Part shown: positions 59,501-64,000 of the stretch, piece after piece | Layout of the letters: each line of letters opens with the position of its first letter | Numbering within the stretch: position 1 is the first letter of the stretch | Source: Rapana venosa | Taxonomy: Eukaryota; Mollusca; Gastropoda; Neogastropoda; Muricidae | NCBI GenBank assembly: GCA_028751875.1 | Contig: CM054153.1 | Coordinates: 7,625,650 to 7,689,649, forward strand | Direction: 5' to 3' | Length of the DNA stretch: 64,000 nt | The notes under the pieces: generated by a model | The model's input: the letters and a program-made list of their open reading frames with translations, nothing else | What the model was told of the DNA's origin: nothing | Databases searched by the model: none | Translations under genes and position numbers: made by a program

Positions 59501-61783
59501 CATCTCCCTTTCAGCAATTTGTACATCCCCACATCTTTCTAACATATTCTCCCTTTCAGCAATTTGTGCATCCCCACATCTTCCTAACATCTTCTCCCAT
59601 CTCTTTCCTAAACCTAAATGACAGCAATCAGTAACAACAGGCTGCATTTGCCTGTTCATCATTTATAAATCTTTTACTCTGATAGTTTCAAACATACAAA
59701 TCAGGAATTATTACAAAGTCAACACTGACAATGCCACTGATCCTTCGGATGAGACTATAAACCGAGGCCCCGTGTGCGAACGCACGCAGAACATCTTGCG
59801 CACACGTTAAATCCTGTTCCGCTTTTCGTAAGAGTAGGCCATTGTGTGCCGGTGGGAACAGATGACAGAAGTTACAAAACCGCATACACACGGGGACTGG
59901 ATGTAAAAAAGCACATAAGTGCTTATTCCACTATCCTCGATATAAAAGAATAAAATAAAAATAAATAAATAAAAATAATAACTTTAGTTTTGCTTTCATC
60001 ATTTGTATTTCTTGCTATGTAAAGATCTTTGATGCTTTTCCCAGCCGATCACATGACATTTTCTTTTGCACAGAAAAAGAGACCACAAATCTGTGATTAC
60101 ACACCAGAACTATGATCTCATATACACAGTTGTATATTTTTTTCTCTTATGCAATGCACTTCTGAAAAAACATGTTCAGTGAAACAGATCAGTATTTTAT
60201 CCTTGTGAATGTGCATATGTACTTCCCTCTCTCACAGTCTCTCTTTACTTTCAAGTGGCCCTGTCTTTCTCTCTGTCTGTCATTTTCTTTCAAACGGCCC
60301 TGTCTTTCTCTCTGTCTGTCATTTTCTTTCAAATGGCCCTGTCTTTCTCTCTGTCTGTCATTTTCTTTCAAACGGCCCTGTCTTTCTCTCTGTCTGTCAT
60401 TTTCTTTCAAACGGCCCTGTCTTTCTCTCTGTCTGTCATTTTCTTTCAACGGCCCTGTCTTTCTCTCTGTCTGTCATTTTCTTTCAAACGGACCTGTCTT
60501 TCTCTCTGTCTGTCATTTTCTTTCAAACGGCCCTGTCTTTCTCTCTGTCTGTCATTTTCTTTCAAACGGCCCTGTCTTTCTCTCTGTCTGTCATTTTCTT
60601 TCAAACGGCCCTGTCTTTTCTCTGTCTGTCATTTTCTTTCAAACGGCCCTGTCTTTCTCTCTGTCTGTCATTTTCTTTCAAACGGCCCTGTCTTTCTCTC
60701 TGTCTGTCATTTTCTTTCAAACGGCCCTGTCTTTCTCTCTGTCTGTCATTTTCTTTCAAACGGCCCTGTCTTTCTCTCTGTCTGTCATTTTCTTTCAAAC
60801 GGCCCTCACCTTCGATCTCCTTCATGCGGGAGTGGTGGACGTATTTCTTCACCAGGTGAGCCAGACGTTGGGCAGGCAGACTGACGTAGTCATCCATGGT
60901 GGTCACTGCCTCCTGTTGACATTCCACCATGGCGTCATTATCATCATTATTATTATCACTTTTCAACAGTCATATTTATCACGCCAATCATCACTGCTGT
61001 CATCATCACTTACCTTTTTACTGCCACTTTAACTGGTAAAATTGAAATTCTTGGTGCTGGAGAGTTTTTACCAAAGCTACCCTGTCATTGATGATAGGCA
61101 AAGTTGCCATTGTTATAGCTTTTCTGTATCCAAGTACAGAACACTTTAAGGATGTTTGCTCACCCCATTCTAAAAAATTTCAACAAAACATGACAACAGA
61201 GATGATCACAGAACCGTAAACATCAAGCAGTCTGTGATTAGAATGTCTGCTGCCATCACAGAGGACAGTTATTAAAGTGATACATCACAAAGGTCTTGGT
61301 CTCATCACTGTATGTAATGACAACAGCTCTATCAGTTTGTACAGGCAAGTATTCTGTCCCTCTGCTAGTGTTTACATAACTATCTCTGCGTGAGTTAGAG
61401 TGTGTGCGTGTGTGTACATGTGTGTGGGAGAGTACATGCATGTGCATATATCTGTGTTTGCCTTGTGTGTAACAATAACAATAATTTTAATTCAGTTTTT
61501 GCAGGCCATATGGCCCATAGGAACAACAGTTAATCATATACTTTCATGTAAGGTGAACATCCTTACTTCTGATATCTAAACATTTAGTAAGAAATAATCC
61601 AACTTTAAACATCAAACTAGGTTTAGTGTTCATACAAAGAAGCTGCACTTTCAGATTCGATAGAAATCTGTAATAATACAGAGGAATACATTTTCTTCGC
61701 AACACAGCATATTTTGGGCATACAAGTAAAAAGTGACAAACATCTTCAATTTGTTGGCCATCACACTGAGAGCAGAATTTGCC

Positions 61784-61846
<63 letters not shown>

Positions 61847-62492
61847 ACATGTGTGGGTGAGTACATGCATGCGCGTGTCTGTGTGTTTGCCTTGTATGTG
61901 TATATGTACATGCATGCAGACATGCATAAGTGTGTGTGTGTTGTGTGCACGCATATGCCATGCATGTGTGTGAGTGTGTGTGCAGTGCAGTACCTTGTAC
62001 TTGTCAGCATCCAGGCGCTGGTCCAGCACTGCTTTCTTCATGATCTTGGCGTTCCTCTCCAGGTCCAGTCGTGTGAACATCAAAGACTGGTCAGGCGATG
62101 GCGTTTTCTGACACACATCATCAATCACACAATATATTTTCGTTTATTTTTGGGCAGTAGTTATGCATACAAAGACAGGAGGAGGGAGGAAGGGGGAGAG
62201 AAAGAGAAGGGGGGGAGACATACTGACACAGAGGGAGAGCACTGAACACTGAAACTGTTTACTGTCAGTGCTAATAATACCGTTTGTAGTGGGGGGTGGG
62301 GGTGAGAACTGATGGCGGTACAAAAACTAATCAAACATATATCCACACACGTCCATTCTTTCAGTGATCAGCTGCTTGGGTCAAAGAAAATGGACACATA
62401 ACCCTAAGAGAGAGGCAAAGAGAGGGAAAAATTACACTAGGAAAAGCAGGAATAGAATGAACTGGATATCTCCCCCTCCTCCAACACACACC

Positions 62493-62523
<31 letters not shown>

Positions 62524-63486
62524 CACAACACAACACACAACACAACACACACACATAGGGACCTATGCAACTGTTCTGAAGGCTAGGCTACAAGAAAACT
62601 CAACTCACAGCAGACAGGTGTGAGGCGGAGGCAGGTGACCTGGGTTTCTTGGAGGCTTTGCCAATGGCCGACAGCTCCCTCTGCAGGTCATTGATGGTGT
62701 CCTGCATCTCCATCATCACCACCGTGTTGTGTCTGTCAGCACAGTGGTGTTAGCATGGTACAACCCTTCACTGTTACATGCTTTGTCTTGTAGTGCTTGT
62801 GTCTGTCGATACTGTCACTCCTTTACATGGCCATGTCAGTCAGTATTATTTTTGTCACTGTCAAGCTTTTCTCCACAATTTTATGCTGTACTTGTCATCG
62901 TTATGTGCCATACCTGTCAGTGTCATTATCCTCATCATTATGTGCCATACCTGTCAGTGTCATTATCCTCATCATTATGTGCTGTACCTGTCAGTGTATC
63001 ACGGTCATCTCCTTTTATCATTCTGTGTTTGTGTGTCAGTCAGTGCCACTTTGTGTCCATATCATCACTGTTTTTTTCTTTTCTTTTTTACAGTTATGAT
63101 CATCACAGTATGTGTTCAACAGTTGTCATTATCAACATAGTTATAAGTATTACCATTATGGCTTCCAACATGTGCCTTTTATCATCATCATCACAATTAA
63201 AGCTCCAAAGATGAGAACAACTTTTGGCGATCTCCATAAATTATCCACAGTTTAATATCTATCATCATATTTCTCCTTATTTTTCCTTTTTAAAAAACAA
63301 ACAAACTCAGATACATCCAACAAGAAAATAAGGTAGCTATATCTAAACTCAGATAACAAATGATATCTCTCTCTCTGTCTGTATGTTTTGTAGGTAAAGG
63401 ACTCAAGTGGAATGTACAAACCAATATCAATAATGTCTACCCCCTTCAAATGGGGTCATGGCCTATTCTTTAATAAACTATTGTCA

Positions 63487-63540
<54 letters not shown>

Positions 63541-64000
63541 GTGTGTGTATCTCTCTCTCTGTTGTGCAAAGATGCCATACCTGAGCTGTTCTTCATGCTT
63601 CTTGCTTTCATTCTCCAACTGGGATTGTCTGAAAACACACACACACACATATACATAAGGGTTGCTGTTTTTCAAAAGGACAAATAACATGCTTATAGAC
63701 ACTGAAAAGCTTAACTATGATCATGATCACGCACACAAAAATACATTTGTTTGTATAAACAAAATCAAACATTTACACACACACACACCTACACATAATA
63801 CATTCACTCACACACAACATCCTCCCCCTTCAATCCCCCCCCACACACACACACACTCACAGAACTGAGCACTGAGACTGCAGGTGGGCCAGGTGTTGCT
63901 TGGTGGAGGAATCCGACACGGAACTTTTGCGGGATCCCTGCAGGGAGGGCACACCTCCCTCCTCCCCGCTGCTCTCCGCGCCCGCAAACTCCCCCCTGAC
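53547..64000 (-). CDS. Unidentified coiled-coil, proline-rich protein (C-terminal 528 codons, 5' end off window)
   Basis: I do not recognise the family. Thirteen minus-strand exons join in one frame: 63861-64000 (partial), 63581-63628, 62609-62732, 61994-62107, 60810-60912, 59020-59096, 58671-58813, 58082-58244, 57408-57545, 57001-57113, 54852-54979, 54254-54418, 53547-53677 (stop TAG). The visible N-terminal half is helical and charged: QSQLENESKKHEEQLR, VVMMEMQDTINDLQREL, FTRLDLERNAKIMKKAVLDQ, YVSLPAQRLAHLVKKYVHH, ESLDEGVFDTLDKMEALQNQ and RLRLAAMLMDSLDSIEQESG. From about codon 245 it becomes Pro/Ser/Thr-rich and probably disordered, with MLPPPPPSRPEDG and PSSPSPRPPVDVSP, and a conserved-looking island TPRMLELDINRMLIGQ. 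It ends SQLSLTDTEHQ. No signal peptide or membrane segment is visible. A cytoskeletal, ciliary or scaffold role is possible but unproven. Confidence 0.8.
55040..55495 (+). mobile_element. SINE family B, near complete
   Basis: GCGGTTCGTACCCC near 55071 resembles a degenerate B box. The body continues with GGATGAGACGATAAACCGAGG, TTAGCGCACGTAAAAGAACC, TCCCCAGGGAGAGCAGCCCG and TCTGCTGTGACTTAAAG, and the tail is GCGCTTTGATTTGTTGCTTT, ACAAGATTCAGCGCTATATA and an ATT run. It lies in the intron between exons at 54852 and 57001 of the coiled-coil gene. The tail matches the 3' end of the L2-like LINE at 32350-32430. Head boundaries are uncertain. Confidence 0.7.
55500..56950. other. Intron sequence without recognised features
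   Basis: AT-rich intron of the coiled-coil gene. The phases of the flanking exons join directly, so no missing exon is required. A 9-nt candidate microexon near 55840 was considered and is not needed. Confidence 0.5.
56955..57022 (-). repeat. Tandem duplication spanning a splice donor
   Basis: TCACCTGATAATTATTCTGACCAATA at 56955-56980 and its near copy at 56997-57022 each contain the last bases of the exon and its GTGAG donor. The used donor is the one at 56999-57000. The other, 42 bp further into the intron, is intact. Confidence 0.8.
59325..59600 (+). repeat. 45-bp minisatellite, about six units
   Basis: Units of CTTTCAGCAATTTGTACATCC, then CCACATCTTCCTAACATCTTCTC, with one shorter unit. 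It lies in the intron between exons at 59020 and 60810. It gives long meaningless open frames on both strands. Confidence 0.92.
59745..59980 (+). mobile_element. SINE family A copy
   Basis: CCTTCGGATGAGACTATAAACC through AACATCTTGCGCACACGTTA, AGTAGGCCATTGTGTGCCGG, CACACGGGGACTGGATG to an AAATAAATAAAT tail. It is the best-preserved family A body in the window, again lacking the tRNA-like head. Confidence 0.8.
60255..60806 (-). repeat. 39-bp minisatellite, about 14 units, abutting a splice donor
   Basis: The unit GGCCCTGTCTTTCTCTCTG + TCTGTCATTTTCTTTCAAAC repeats almost perfectly; one unit is 38 bp and one has a small indel near 60617. The array ends about 3 bp from the GT donor of the exon at 60810-60912. 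Because 39 is a multiple of three and the unit has no stop on the minus strand, it is open in the exon frame. Confidence 0.95.
61544..61783 (-). pseudogene. C-terminal remnant of a LINE polyprotein
   Basis: The minus strand reads FCSQCDGQQIEDVCHFLLVC, then PKYAVLRRKCIPLYYYRF, ending after RSKDVHLT. The Cys-x2-Cys...His-x4-Cys block followed by P-x-Y-x2-LRRK is the C-terminal zinc-knuckle signature of several LINE clades. The 3' flank TTAAAATTATTGTTATTG is a plausible LINE tail. Only this end of the element is present, in the intron upstream of exon 60810 and next to exon 61994. Confidence 0.65.
61785..61855. repeat. TG microsatellite
   Basis: (TG)n with one TTG break, continuing as TG/CATG-rich sequence to 61990, right up to the exon at 61994. 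Confidence 0.92.
62493..62555. repeat. CA microsatellite
   Basis: (CA)n passing into (CAACA)n, in the intron between exons at 61994 and 62609. Confidence 0.9.
62895..63000 (+). repeat. 37-bp tandem repeat, about three units
   Basis: TGTGCCATACCTGTCAGTG + TCATTATCCTCATCATTA repeats with slight drift in the intron between exons at 62609 and 63581. Confidence 0.85.
63490..63560. repeat. CT microsatellite
   Basis: (CT)n of about 46 bp next to the exon at 63581-63628. CA microsatellites flank the next exon at 63770-63860. Confidence 0.92.

Noticed and set aside
60255..60806. CRISPR-like array
   Set aside because: Units are head-to-tail with no variable spacers, in an animal intron; it is a minisatellite.
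60172..61032. Plus-strand open frames of 200-286 codons
   Set aside because: Products of the 39-bp minisatellite; the same DNA is intron and exon of the minus-strand gene.

Overview
This is eukaryotic, animal nuclear DNA. Genes are split into short exons with GT-AG introns, and the introns and intergenic DNA are packed with CA/GA microsatellites, long poly-G/poly-C runs, minisatellites, tRNA-derived SINEs and fragments of non-LTR retrotransposons. The repeat mix and the protein sequences fit a lophotrochozoan, most likely a gastropod mollusc; the species cannot be fixed from sequence alone.

Layout. (1) 1-6127, minus strand: the 5' part of the mitochondrial ATP synthase alpha gene (ATP5F1A), four coding exons including the targeting peptide; the rest lies beyond the left edge. 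A TTAA-flanked piggyBac-like non-autonomous element sits in its third intron. (2) 6128-17177: intergenic, with SINE copies, a LINE remnant, a 3.1 kb decayed RTE-like LINE with a perfect 15-bp target-site duplication, and about 800 bp of alternating GT/GA microsatellite. (3) 17178-40161, minus strand: complete RNA polymerase III subunit RPC3 (POLR3C), 15 coding exons whose phases all join, predicted 521 aa. Its 8.6 kb intron 1 holds a nest of insertions: an L2-like LINE interrupted by a CR1/Rex1-like LINE, itself interrupted by a SINE, plus an RTE-like LINE with an almost intact ORF. Another intron holds a tRNA-headed SINE split by a second SINE whose 5' end looks like a tRNA A box joined to the 5S rRNA internal promoter. 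(4) 41731-48496, plus strand: complete SIRT6, 6 coding exons, predicted 479 aa, divergent from POLR3C across about 1.6 kb. (5) 48497-53546: 3' UTR and intergenic DNA between two convergent genes. (6) 53547-64000+, minus strand: the last 13 coding exons (528 codons) of a coiled-coil/proline-rich protein I do not recognise, with a 39-bp minisatellite running up to one splice donor and a duplicated splice donor at another exon.

The host genes are housekeeping or chromatin genes (mitochondrial ATP synthesis, Pol III transcription, NAD-dependent deacylation) with no sign of a shared pathway; they look like ordinary neighbours. I found no new multi-gene system. The most unusual content is in the mobile DNA: a possible tRNA/5S chimeric SINE, SINE tails matching the 3' end of an L2-like LINE in the same window, and a readable order of nested insertions.
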